A stretch of 64,000 nucleotides of DNA from Herbiconiux gentiana (lineage in GTDB: Bacteria; Actinomycetota; Actinomycetes; Actinomycetales; Microbacteriaceae). Under the pieces are notes generated by a model. It did not search any database. It was not told where the DNA came from and saw only the letters and a list, made by a program, of their open reading frames with translations. Positions 26,709-36,310 of this stretch are shown piece after piece. The translations under genes and the position numbers were made by a program. The stretch is taken from contig NZ_JANTEZ010000006.1 in assembly GCF_024978135.1 (NCBI RefSeq), forward strand, positions 1-64,000, in the 5' to 3' direction. Every line of letters starts with the position of its first letter. Position 1 is the first letter of the stretch.

Positions 26709-27943
26709 GCGCCACCCGTCCCGCCCCCACCGGCCACGCCGCCCGGCCCGCCCGCGCCACTCGTCCCGCCGCCCTCTCGGCCGTGCAGGGCGTGCGGCTC
26801 GTCGCGGCGCGCGAGGTCTCGATGCGCTTGCGGAGCAAGGCGTTCCTGATCTCCACGGGCATCCTGCTCGTGGTCGTGCTCGGCTCGATCGTCGCGGGCG
26901 GAATCTTCGCGGCGAACGCCGGCGCCCCCAAGGTCGCGGTCGTGCCCCAGACCGCCCCGCTGGTCTCGGCGCTCGGTGACCGCCTCGACGTCACGCAGGC
27001 GGCCACGGTCGCGGATGCCGAGCAGCTCGTGCGCGACGGCGACGTCGAGGCGGCGATCGTGCTGCCCGGCACCGTCGAAGGCGCGACCCCCGCGAGCGGC
27101 ACCGGCACGACCGGCGGCACCGCGACCGGCACGACCGGCACCGGCACGACCCAAACCGGCACCGCCCCCGAGGCCCCCTACGAAGTGCTCGCCCTCAGCG
27201 ACACCCCCACCACCCTCGTCTCCCTGCTCAGCGTCGCCCCTCCGGTGCAGCTGCTCGAGCCGGGCGACTCCGACGGCTTCCTCGCCTACATCGTCGGCAT
27301 CGCGTTCGGTGTCGTGTTCTTCATGGCCGCCGTCACCTTCGGTTCGACCATCGCGCAGAGCGTCGTCGAGGAGAAGCAGACGCGCGTCGTCGAGATCCTG
27401 CTCTCGACGATCAACGCCCGGGAGCTGCTCGCCGGCAAGGTGATCGGCAACAGCCTGCTCGCCTTCGGCCAGACCGCACTGGTCGGCCTGGCCGCCGTGC
27501 TCGGCCTCGCCATCACCGGGCAGTCGGGCCTGCTCGGCCTCCTCGGCCCCGCGATCGCCTGGTTCGTCGTCTTCTTCGTCTTCGGCTTCGTGCTGATCGC
27601 CGCGCTCTACTCGGCGAGCGCCGCCCTCGTCTCCCGCCAGGAGGACGTCGGCTCGGTCACCTCGCCGGTGACCACGCTCGTGATGCTGCCCTACTTCCTC
27701 GTCATCTTCTTCAACTCCAACGAGACGGTGATGGCGGTGATGTCGTACGTGCCGTTCTCGGCCCCGATCGGCATGCCGCTGCGGCTCTTCCTCGGCGACA
27801 CCGAGTGGTGGGAGCCCCTGGTGTCGCTCGTCGTCCTGCTCGCCACCACCGCGGTCGTCGTCGTGATCGGCTCCCGCATCTACGCGAACTCGCTGCTGCG
27901 CACCGGCCCCCGCGTGAAGCTCACCGACGCCCTCAGGGGCTGA
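26705..27943 (+). CDS. ABC transporter permease (NatB/ABC-2 type)
   Basis: The 412-residue permease has a first membrane helix near residue 55 and a large extracytoplasmic loop (about 75-195). Five more helices follow between 195 and 395. Motifs SVVEEKQTRVVEILLSTINARELLAGKVIGNSLLAFGQ are typical of NatB-like ABC-2 exporters. A Gly/Thr repeat (GTGTTGGTATGTTGTGTT) at about residues 130-150 in the outer loop is encoded by a short imperfect GGCACGACC repeat and may vary in length. It works with the ATPase upstream. Confidence 0.9.
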   Translation: MSATRPAPTGHAARPARATRPAALSAVQGVRLVAAREVSMRLRSKAFLISTGILLVVVLGSIVAGGIFAANAGAPKVAVVPQTAPLVSALGDRLDVTQAATVADAEQLVRDGDVEAAIVLPGTVEGATPASGTGTTGGTATGTTGTGTTQTGTAPEAPYEVLALSDTPTTLVSLLSVAPPVQLLEPGDSDGFLAYIVGIAFGVVFFMAAVTFGSTIAQSVVEEKQTRVVEILLSTINARELLAGKVIGNSLLAFGQTALVGLAAVLGLAITGQSGLLGLLGPAIAWFVVFFVFGFVLIAALYSASAALVSRQEDVGSVTSPVTTLVMLPYFLVIFFNSNETVMAVMSYVPFSAPIGMPLRLFLGDTEWWEPLVSLVVLLATTAVVVVIGSRIYANSLLRTGPRVKLTDALRG

Positions 27944-27982
27944 CCCCGAGCATCCGCCCCCTCGCCCGCCCGCACCCGGGCC

Positions 27983-28034
27983 GGGTCGCGCAAAAGTCCC
28001 TTCACCTCGACCCGGAGGGGCTTTTGCGCGACCC
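27983..28034. terminator. Long inverted repeat, probable terminator
   Basis: Two 18-nt arms (27983-28000 and 28017-28034) are complementary except for one G-T pair and enclose a 16-nt loop. Each arm contains an A4 or T4 run inside GCGCAAAAG / CTTTTGCGC. It follows the ABC permease stop by 39 nt and precedes the threonine aldolase promoter. Confidence 0.7.
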
Positions 28035-28072
28035 CGAGCGTTCACGCGGCAGGGCTCGCGCGTGGCGGATGG

Positions 28073-28078
28073 CAGAAT
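28073..28078 (+). promoter_or_regulatory. -10-like hexamer CAGAAT of the threonine aldolase gene
   Basis: CAGAAT is followed by 6 nt and the GTG start at 28085. This fits the leaderless pattern apart from the first base. Confidence 0.45.
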
Positions 28079-28084
28079 CGGTGG

Positions 28085-29146
28085 GTGACCGAGACTCTGC
28101 ACGACCTGGACTACCGCGGCTTCGCCTCCGACAACTACGCCGGGGCGCACCCCGAGGTGCTCGAGGCCATCGCCCAGGCCAACGGCGGCCACCAGGTGGC
28201 CTACGGCGAGGACGTCTACACCGCCGAGCTGCAGAAGGTCATCAGGCGCCACTTCGGTGACCGGTCCGAGGCGTTCCCCGTGTTCAACGGCACCGGCGCG
28301 AACGTCGTCGGCCTGCAGTCGATGCTGCCGCGCTGGGGCGCCGTGGTGTGCTCGACGACCGCGCACATCCACACCGACGAGAACGCCGCCCCCGAGCGCG
28401 TCGCCGGGCTGAAGCTGCTCACCGTGCCCACGCCCGACGGCAAGCTCACCCCCGAGCTGATCGACGTCGAGGCCTGGGGGTGGGGCGACGAGCACCGCGC
28501 CCAGCCGCTGACCGTCTCGATCACGCAGACCACGGAGCTCGGCACGGCCTACACGGCCGCCGAGATCCGGGCGATCAGCGACCACGCCCACTCGCTCGGC
28601 ATGACCGTGCACCTCGACGGCTCGCGCATCTCGAACGCGGCGGCGTCGCTCGGTGTGCCGCTGCGCGAGTTCACGACGGATGCGGGCGTCGACGTGCTCT
28701 CGCTCGGCGGCACCAAGAACGGGCTGCTCTACGGCGAGGCCGTCGTGGTGCTGAACCCCGACGCCGTGGCCGGCATCCCGTTCCTGAGGAAGCTCGACAT
28801 GCAGCTCACCTCGAAGATGCGCTTCGTCTCGGCGCAGCTGATCGCGCTCTACGGCTCGGATCTGTGGCTTCGCTCGGCCTCGCACGCGAACGCCATGGCG
28901 GCGCGGCTGCGGGCGGCCGTCGTCGACCTGCCCGGCGTGACGCTCACGCAGGAGACGCAGTCGAACGCCGTGTTCGCGATCGTGCCGCCGGGCGTGGCCG
29001 ACGCGGTGCGCTCGTCGTACCGGTTCTACGACTGGAACGCGGCCGCGGGCGAGGTGCGGTGGATGTGCGCGTTCGACACCACCGAGGCCGACGTGGACGG
29101 GTTCGCGGCGGCGCTCAGGTCAGCGCTCGCTGCTCACTCCTCGTAG
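28085..29146 (+). CDS. Low-specificity L-threonine aldolase family enzyme
   Basis: The 353-residue PLP enzyme cleaves L-threonine or allo-threonine to glycine and acetaldehyde. The PLP Lys lies in LSLGGTKNGLLYGEA. The N-terminal SDNYAGAHPEVLEAIAQAN and HIHTDENAAPE segments and the DGSRI motif are typical of beta-eliminating lyase/aldolase fold I proteins. GTG start at 28085. The last 13 nt overlap the 3' end of a convergent membrane-protein gene, so the transcripts are complementary there. Confidence 0.92.
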   Translation: MTETLHDLDYRGFASDNYAGAHPEVLEAIAQANGGHQVAYGEDVYTAELQKVIRRHFGDRSEAFPVFNGTGANVVGLQSMLPRWGAVVCSTTAHIHTDENAAPERVAGLKLLTVPTPDGKLTPELIDVEAWGWGDEHRAQPLTVSITQTTELGTAYTAAEIRAISDHAHSLGMTVHLDGSRISNAAASLGVPLREFTTDAGVDVLSLGGTKNGLLYGEAVVVLNPDAVAGIPFLRKLDMQLTSKMRFVSAQLIALYGSDLWLRSASHANAMAARLRAAVVDLPGVTLTQETQSNAVFAIVPPGVADAVRSSYRFYDWNAAAGEVRWMCAFDTTEADVDGFAAALRSALAAHSS

Positions 29147-29712
29147 ACCGAGTCGGGCGTGCATCCGGGTGGCTCGGAGTTGCCGCTGAGCGTGAACTCG
29201 CCGCAGGTCATGAAGTGCGCCTGATTCGCACCGAGCAGGAACGACGTCACCGCGACGAAGGCGACCACGCCGATCACGACGACGCGACGGCGCGGTGACA
29301 CCTCTTCGCCGAACTCGGGCCAGATGATGCGGGCGAGCACCCACACCGTCGTCGGCACCGCGAGCACCGCCACCAGGGCGCCCAGCACCGCCACCACGAG
29401 TGTCGCCACGTCGGACGCCTCGGGCTGCACGACGAAGTTCGCCGCCAGGTAGAGGCTCGGTGCGAGCAGTGCCGCCGCCCGCCACCACCGCCGACGGCCC
29501 CGGCCGAACAGCACCACCACGAAGAACGCCCCGGTCGCCGCCGCCCAGATGGTCAGCAGCTGGTCGAAGAAGAAGTCTCCCCAGGCGCCGAGCGTGAAGG
29601 CGGGCCACCAGACGGCGGCGCACATGCCCACCACGATCACTCCGGCGATGCGGGCGGCCTTGCCGTCGTTCGCCGCTTCGGCGGGGGTTCCGGATGCTCG
29701 CGCCTCAGTCAC
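29134..29712 (-). CDS. Membrane protein of unknown function
   Basis: The 192-residue protein has four to five membrane segments (about residues 22-40, 48-68, 78-95, 97-120 and 140-160). A short C-terminal extracytoplasmic tail contains two Cys (FMTCGEF and PPGCTPD) that could form a disulfide. GTG start at 29712 is chosen over upstream frames because TACCGT lies 6 nt before it; the upstream frame is antisense to the copper ATPase His repeats. I do not recognise a family. It is divergent from copB and converges with the threonine aldolase gene. Confidence 0.6.
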   Translation of the reverse strand: MTEARASGTPAEAANDGKAARIAGVIVVGMCAAVWWPAFTLGAWGDFFFDQLLTIWAAATGAFFVVVLFGRGRRRWWRAAALLAPSLYLAANFVVQPEASDVATLVVAVLGALVAVLAVPTTVWVLARIIWPEFGEEVSPRRRVVVIGVVAFVAVTSFLLGANQAHFMTCGEFTLSGNSEPPGCTPDSVYEE

Positions 29713-29718
29713 GGGCTC

Positions 29719-29724
29719 ACGGTA
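29719..29724 (-). promoter_or_regulatory. -10 hexamer TACCGT of the membrane-protein gene (leaderless)
   Basis: On the minus strand TACCGT is followed by GAGCCC and the GTG start at 29712. The 6-nt spacing decides the start codon. Confidence 0.55.
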
Positions 29725-29762
29725 GCATCGCGCGCCGCCGCCTCGCGCGGGACGTTGCGCGG

Positions 29763-29783
29763 TACCCCCTGGGGGTATAGCGT
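29763..29783 (+). promoter_or_regulatory. CsoR operator overlapping the copB promoter
   Basis: A perfect palindrome TACCCCC-T-GGGGGTA (29763-29777) runs directly into the -10 hexamer TAGCGT (29778-29783), which lies 7 nt before ATG 29791. The shape matches the known G-tract operators of CsoR copper sensors. CsoR bound here would block RNA polymerase, and copper would release it. Confidence 0.85.
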
Positions 29784-29790
29784 GGATGCC

Positions 29791-32061
<2,271 letters not shown>

Positions 32062-32063
32062 CC

Positions 32064-32429
32064 ATGTCGCCCGACGCCACCCCCGCACCCGCCGTCGACA
32101 CCACCACCGCCGGCGAGGGCGACGGAGGCGGTGGTCGCGCCCACGCCCACCACGGCTACATCGCCGACAAGACCGCCTACCTCAAGCGCCTGAAGCGCAT
32201 CGAGGGCCAGGCACGCGGGCTGCAGAACATGGTCGACGACGAGAAGTACTGCATCGACATCCTCACGCAGATCTCGGCGATGACGAGCGCGCTGGAATCG
32301 GTGGCGCTCGGGCTGCTGAACGACCACCTGAACCACTGCGTCGTCGAGGCCGTCGCCGAGGGCGGACCGGTCGCCGAGCAGAAGCTCAAAGAGGCCACCG
32401 ACGCCATCGCGCGCCTCGTGCGGTCCTGA
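32064..32429 (+). CDS. csoR: Copper-sensing repressor CsoR
   Basis: The 121-residue DUF156/CsoR protein has the Cu(I) ligand set Cys63-His88-Cys92 (KYC and HLNHC spacing). The core starts at KTAYLKRLKRIEGQARGLQNMV, which also carries DNA-contacting Arg/Lys residues. A 30-residue N-terminal tail with HAHH may bind extra metal. It is the second gene of the copB operon, 2 nt after copB, with GGGAG overlapping the copB end. The palindrome in front of copB is the expected target, so the operon is autoregulated. Confidence 0.94.
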   Translation: MSPDATPAPAVDTTTAGEGDGGGGRAHAHHGYIADKTAYLKRLKRIEGQARGLQNMVDDEKYCIDILTQISAMTSALESVALGLLNDHLNHCVVEAVAEGGPVAEQKLKEATDAIARLVRS

Positions 32430-32469
32430 CGCGTGGCTCCTCCTCGCCCTCGGCCGCTGGGCGAGCATC

Positions 32470-32495
32470 CTGAACCCACTTCAGGCCGGGTTCAG
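32470..32495. terminator. Short hairpin after csoR
   Basis: Arms CTGAACCC and GGGTTCAG (8 bp, perfect) enclose a 10-nt loop. It lies between csoR and the DedA promoter and could end the copper operon. An operator for the DedA gene is the alternative reading. Confidence 0.45.
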
Positions 32496-32505
32496 CCGCC
32501 CTCAA

Positions 32506-32511
32506 TAGAGT
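32506..32511 (+). promoter_or_regulatory. -10 hexamer TAGAGT of the DedA gene (leaderless)
   Basis: TAGAGT is followed by GAGGGC and ATG 32518, closely matching the arrangement at 6975. Confidence 0.6.
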
Positions 32512-32517
32512 GAGGGC

Positions 32518-33210
32518 ATGAGCCTGGCGCACGCCGACCCACTGACCTCCTCCCTCTCCGCCGCCGATTCCGGCACGGCGAGCCTCGGGCCGATCGGCGA
32601 CTGGGTGGTGGGCCTGATGGAGACGCTGGGCGCCCCCGGCGCCGGCCTCGCCGTGGCGATCGAGAATCTGTTCCCGCCGATCCCGAGCGAGGTCATCCTG
32701 CCGCTGGCGGGCTTCGCGGCCAGCCGCGGCGATCTGAATGTCGTGGCGGCCATCGTCTTCACCACGCTCGGCTCGCTCGTCGGCGCGCTGGCGCTCTACG
32801 GCCTCGGCGCCTGGCTCGGCCGCGAGCGCATGCGCACGATCGCGCGCCACATCCCGCTCGTCGACGTCGACGACGTCGATCGCACCGAGGCGTGGTTCCA
32901 GCGCCACGGCCCGAAGGCGGTGTTCTTCGGGCGCATGCTGCCGCTGTTCCGCAGCTTCATCTCCATCCCGGCGGGGATCGAGCGGATGCACCTGCTCACG
33001 TTCGCCCTGCTCACCACCGCCGGCTCGCTGATCTGGAACACCGTGTTCATCCTCGCGGGGTTCTGGCTGGGCGAGCAGTGGCACGTGGTGGAGCAGTACG
33101 CCGGGATCTTCCAGTACGTGGTGATCGCGGTCGTGGCGGGGGCCGTGATCTGGTTCGTGGTGAAGCGGGTGCGCAAGCACCGCGCGGGCCGCACCGACGG
33201 CCCGATCTGA
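32518..33210 (+). CDS. DedA family membrane protein
   Basis: The 230-residue membrane protein has the DedA/VTT core: re-entrant segment ENLFPPIPSEVILPLAGF, and GRMLPLFRSFISIPAGIERM with the conserved Arg, followed by two C-terminal helices. The family includes lipid scramblases and undecaprenyl-phosphate or phosphatidylethanolamine translocases needed for envelope integrity and proton-motive-force balance. Start at 32518 by the leaderless promoter. Downstream is a 257-bp GC-rich gap before the nitroreductase, with a palindromic operator near its end. Confidence 0.9.
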   Translation: MSLAHADPLTSSLSAADSGTASLGPIGDWVVGLMETLGAPGAGLAVAIENLFPPIPSEVILPLAGFAASRGDLNVVAAIVFTTLGSLVGALALYGLGAWLGRERMRTIARHIPLVDVDDVDRTEAWFQRHGPKAVFFGRMLPLFRSFISIPAGIERMHLLTFALLTTAGSLIWNTVFILAGFWLGEQWHVVEQYAGIFQYVVIAVVAGAVIWFVVKRVRKHRAGRTDGPI

Positions 33211-33400
33211 GTTCGGCTACGGCCTGCGCGAGCCTGGCCGGCCCTCGGCGCGACCCCGGCCGCCCGCCCCCGGCGCGGCCCCGGCCTGCCCGAACCCGGC
33301 GCAAGTCCGACCCGGCCGGCCTGACCCCAGCCCGCACCACCCGGCCGGCCCGCATCGCCCTCGGGAATAGGGCGATCGGATGCCGCGTTCCACCCCTCAT

Positions 33401-33416
33401 CCGGACTGAAGTCCGG
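33401..33416. promoter_or_regulatory. Perfect palindrome CCGGAC-TGAA-GTCCGG, probable TetR operator
   Basis: Six-bp arms with a 4-bp spacer, 51 bp before the nitroreductase start. It matches the imperfect palindrome in the FMN reductase-TetR gap (10263-10278) in 11 of 12 arm positions. Confidence 0.65.
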
Positions 33417-33467
33417 TTACGCCGGCACGACGAGGTGCCGCGCCCGCCTCGACGAACGGACACCCTC

Positions 33468-34073
33468 ATGACCATCACCGACACCTCCCGCCCCGCCTTC
33501 GACCGCGCCGCCTCCACCAGTGCGCCGATCCTCACAACCCTCGCCGAGCGCTGGAGCCCTCGCTCCTTCGACGCCGCCAAGGCCATCGACGAGACCGTGC
33601 TCACGGCCGCTCTCGAGGCCGCCCGCTGGTCCCCGTCGGCCGCCAACTCGCAGCCGGCGCGCTTCATCGTGGCCCGCCGCGGAACCCCCGAGTTCGACGC
33701 GGTCGCCGCCAGCCTGATGGGCTTCAACTCGGTCTGGGCCGGATCGGCCGCCGTGCTGATCGTGGCCGTCGCCGAAGTGGTGGACGCCGACGGCAAGCCC
33801 CGCCGCTGGGCAGAGTACGACCTCGGACAGGCCATGGCCCACCTCTCGGTGCAGGCCCACCACGACGGACTGCACGTGCACCAGATGGGCGGCTTCGACG
33901 TGGCCGCGCTGACCGAGGCCTTCAGCCTCCCCGACGCCCTCGTCCCGGTCACCATCACGGCCCTCGGCCACCTCGCCCCGGCCGACGCCCTCCCCGACGA
34001 CACCCTCCGCGCCCGCGAGACCGCGCCCCGCACCCGCCTCCCCCTGGCCGACCTCCTCCTCACCGACGCCTGA
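33468..34073 (+). CDS. Nitroreductase family oxidoreductase
   Basis: The 201-residue FMN-dependent enzyme has the N-terminal ERWSPRSFD motif with the FMN phosphate-binding Arg residues. The segments RWSPSAANSQPARFIVARRG and ALGHLAPADALPD are typical of the nitroreductase/HBN-type family. It reduces nitro groups, quinones or related electrophiles with NAD(P)H. A start at ATG 33468 fits the domain boundary, although its ribosome-binding site is weak. The upstream palindrome suggests shared control with the FMN reductase at 9.6-10.2 kb. Confidence 0.88.
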   Translation: MTITDTSRPAFDRAASTSAPILTTLAERWSPRSFDAAKAIDETVLTAALEAARWSPSAANSQPARFIVARRGTPEFDAVAASLMGFNSVWAGSAAVLIVAVAEVVDADGKPRRWAEYDLGQAMAHLSVQAHHDGLHVHQMGGFDVAALTEAFSLPDALVPVTITALGHLAPADALPDDTLRARETAPRTRLPLADLLLTDA

Positions 34074-34173
34074 CCCGCGCCGCGCCCTCGCCGCTCCACC
34101 CCCGCGGCGCACCACCCGCCCCGCACCAGGTGCGCCCGGCTCCCCCTACGCCCCCGGCCGCGCCGTCTCATCG

Positions 34174-34207
34174 GGTCTCGTCTCGACGATCGCGATGTGA
34201 CGAGACC
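34174..34207. terminator. Hairpin between convergent genes
   Basis: Arms GGTCTCGTC and GACGAGACC (9 bp, perfect) enclose a 16-nt loop. It lies between the nitroreductase and the oppositely oriented surface-protein gene and could terminate both. Confidence 0.6.
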
Positions 34208-34264
34208 GCGCCGGAGTGTCGAGTGTTTGGTGTTACGCCGCTTCGCCGGGGTTCGGAGGAGCTG

Positions 34265-36190
34265 TCAGGGGCACACCGTGAGCGCTTTCACCGCGGGGGC
34301 GAGGGCGGCTTCGCCACCGAGGAGCGTCGCGCGGCGGGTCTGGGTGGTGATCATCATCGCGAGCGCCGCCGGCGGCAGGCATTCCTGGCGGGACAGGATG
34401 ATCGAGCGGCCCTGCGCACCGGCGACCGCCCCTCCGGTCAGGGCATCCGCGAACCCGGCGCCGCTCGCGATGTACGGCGGCCCGGCCGTCCAGCCCATGT
34501 TGATGGCCGTCGAGACCTCGAACCGGTCTTGACCGCCGAAGCGCTGCACCGTGCTGTAGCTCGCGCGGACGCTGGCCTCCAGCTCCGGCGAGACCGCCTG
34601 AGGCCCGCCGACGATCTTCGGGCGGCCGTCTTTCGTCGTGAGCTGGGTTGCGATCGCGGCCGATTGGGCGGCGTTCAGGCGATCGCTCTTGCCGTCCACG
34701 AGCAGCACCGCCGTCTTGTCGTTCACAGCCCGAGGTGCGGCCGAGAGCGCGTCGGGGAAGTCGCGTCCGGTCGCGAGGTAGATCTTCTCGCTTCCACGCG
34801 GAACCAGGCTCGACGCGATGAGCGCGCTGGACACGGCGTACCGATCGGCGCCCCCGATGCGCTCCACCGACGCGTCCGGCAGTGCCGCGCGGATGGCGTC
34901 GAACGCCCCCTCCGACACCGCCACCGGCCCGCCCACCACGATGACGCGGGACGGCCCGAGCCTGACCAGTTCGTCCCGCACCACCGGGGCGAGCCCGGCA
35001 CGCGGAGTGAGCAGCAGCGGCGCGTGATTCAGACCGGCGACCGGCCCCGCGCTGAGGGCGTCGGCGAAAGTCTCGCCGCTCGTGACGAAGGCCATGGCGG
35101 CACCGGTCGGATACGCATCCGTCGACACCTGCACCGCCGTCTCGTAGCGGGTCGCGCCGCCCAGGCGGTCGGTGACGATCGCGGCGACGACGTCGATGCG
35201 GGCCAGTTTGCCCGTCGAACGCTCGGCCGACCAGAGATAGCGGCCGTCGGTCATCGTGAGCCCCGAGAGCCCGCGGCCGGTCCCGGGCAGCGGGAACTCC
35301 TGCGTCGCTCCGGTGTCATCGACCACGACGAAGGAGTCGGTGCCGCGGTCGACGAACCAGACCTCGGCCGGGGAGCCGCCGCCCGCCACCACCCCCGCGA
35401 TCTCCGTCCGACCCGACACCACGGTCGACCGTGTTCCCGCGGCCGGGTCGAGCTCGTCGATCTGACCGTCGGAGTAGCCGTGCGTCACCGGGTCGCCGAA
35501 GCCCACCGTGTGGCCGAACGAGGAGACACCCGACGCCGCGGCGAAACTGCCCTGGTCCGCACCATCCATGGACCGCTTCCAGACCGTGCCCGTACCGGTG
35601 TCGGTGATGTAGAGGCTGCCAGTCGCCAGGTCGCCCCTGAGGTCCCACGGGGTGACCGATCCGACGAGGGGATACTCCACCATGGTCTTCGTGGCCAGAT
35701 GGAAGCGGCCGAGCTTCTGCGTGTTGGACTCGGTGAAGTAGACGTAGCCGCGGAACTCGACGATGTTCGCGGGCATCGCCGCCGGCGTCGGAACGGGATA
35801 CTCGGTGGCCAGGCCGCTGTCGTCGACGTGCACGATCGCGTTCGAGGCGAACTCGGTCGCCCAGACCCCGCCCGCCCAGTCGGAGGCCAGGCTGGTCGGC
35901 CCGCCGGAGAGCGGCACCACCGACCGAACCGTACCGTCCCGGTTCACGTGGACGATCTGCTTGTCGTTGAAAACCGAGACCCACACGGTCCCGTCCGCCC
36001 CGGCGACCACATCGTTCGGAGCCCCCTTCGAACTCGGCAGCTCGAACTCCACGAGATGCGGAGTCGGCTGACCCGCGCTCTCACGTCCGACCGCCGGTAG
36101 CGGGGCCGCCACCATCCCCGCGACGACGACCGCGGTGGCGACCGCCACCACCCGCCGCGCGGATGCTGCAACACGTGGACCTACCTGCAT
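34265..36190 (-). CDS. Secreted Vgb-like propeller protein with three CW_binding_2 repeats (copy A)
   Basis: The 641-residue exported protein has a signal peptide with Arg-rich start and Ala/Val core (about residues 1-38). A streptogramin-lyase (Vgb)-like propeller covers about 50-335 (blades such as PNDVVAGADGTVWVSVFNDK and GGVWATEFASNAIVHVD). Three CW_binding_2 repeats of about 95 residues lie at about 340-641. The last repeat is degenerate, ends in CP and has an extra Cys in SRQECLPPA. Wall-anchored, function unknown. The ATG at 36190 is chosen for GGAGGAAGGG upstream and a proper signal peptide. It is the downstream member of a tandem pair. Confidence 0.86.
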   Translation of the reverse strand: MQVGPRVAASARRVVAVATAVVVAGMVAAPLPAVGRESAGQPTPHLVEFELPSSKGAPNDVVAGADGTVWVSVFNDKQIVHVNRDGTVRSVVPLSGGPTSLASDWAGGVWATEFASNAIVHVDDSGLATEYPVPTPAAMPANIVEFRGYVYFTESNTQKLGRFHLATKTMVEYPLVGSVTPWDLRGDLATGSLYITDTGTGTVWKRSMDGADQGSFAAASGVSSFGHTVGFGDPVTHGYSDGQIDELDPAAGTRSTVVSGRTEIAGVVAGGGSPAEVWFVDRGTDSFVVVDDTGATQEFPLPGTGRGLSGLTMTDGRYLWSAERSTGKLARIDVVAAIVTDRLGGATRYETAVQVSTDAYPTGAAMAFVTSGETFADALSAGPVAGLNHAPLLLTPRAGLAPVVRDELVRLGPSRVIVVGGPVAVSEGAFDAIRAALPDASVERIGGADRYAVSSALIASSLVPRGSEKIYLATGRDFPDALSAAPRAVNDKTAVLLVDGKSDRLNAAQSAAIATQLTTKDGRPKIVGGPQAVSPELEASVRASYSTVQRFGGQDRFEVSTAINMGWTAGPPYIASGAGFADALTGGAVAGAQGRSIILSRQECLPPAALAMMITTQTRRATLLGGEAALAPAVKALTVCP

Positions 36191-36260
36191 GACGCGAGCC
36201 CTTCCTCCGACCGACGACCAGACCTCCTGTCCACGATGCGCCCCGGCGCCCCTCATCGAC

Positions 36261-36280
36261 CCGAAGTAGTTCCTACCTAC
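36261..36280 (-). promoter_or_regulatory. Promoter-region element of copy A (GTAG-GAA-CTAC)
   Basis: A small inverted repeat followed by TTCGGG on the minus strand begins 71 nt before the ATG of copy A. A similar element is found at the same distance before copy B (38331-38350). The nature of the regulator is not known. Confidence 0.5.
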
Positions 36281-36310
36281 CGAGACAACCCGGCCACCCC
36301 GACCCGAACC

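Noticed and set aside
26561-28885. A 774-codon minus-strand frame opposite the ABC permease and threonine aldolase genes
   Set aside because: No domain, no start signals, and composition typical of antisense shadows.
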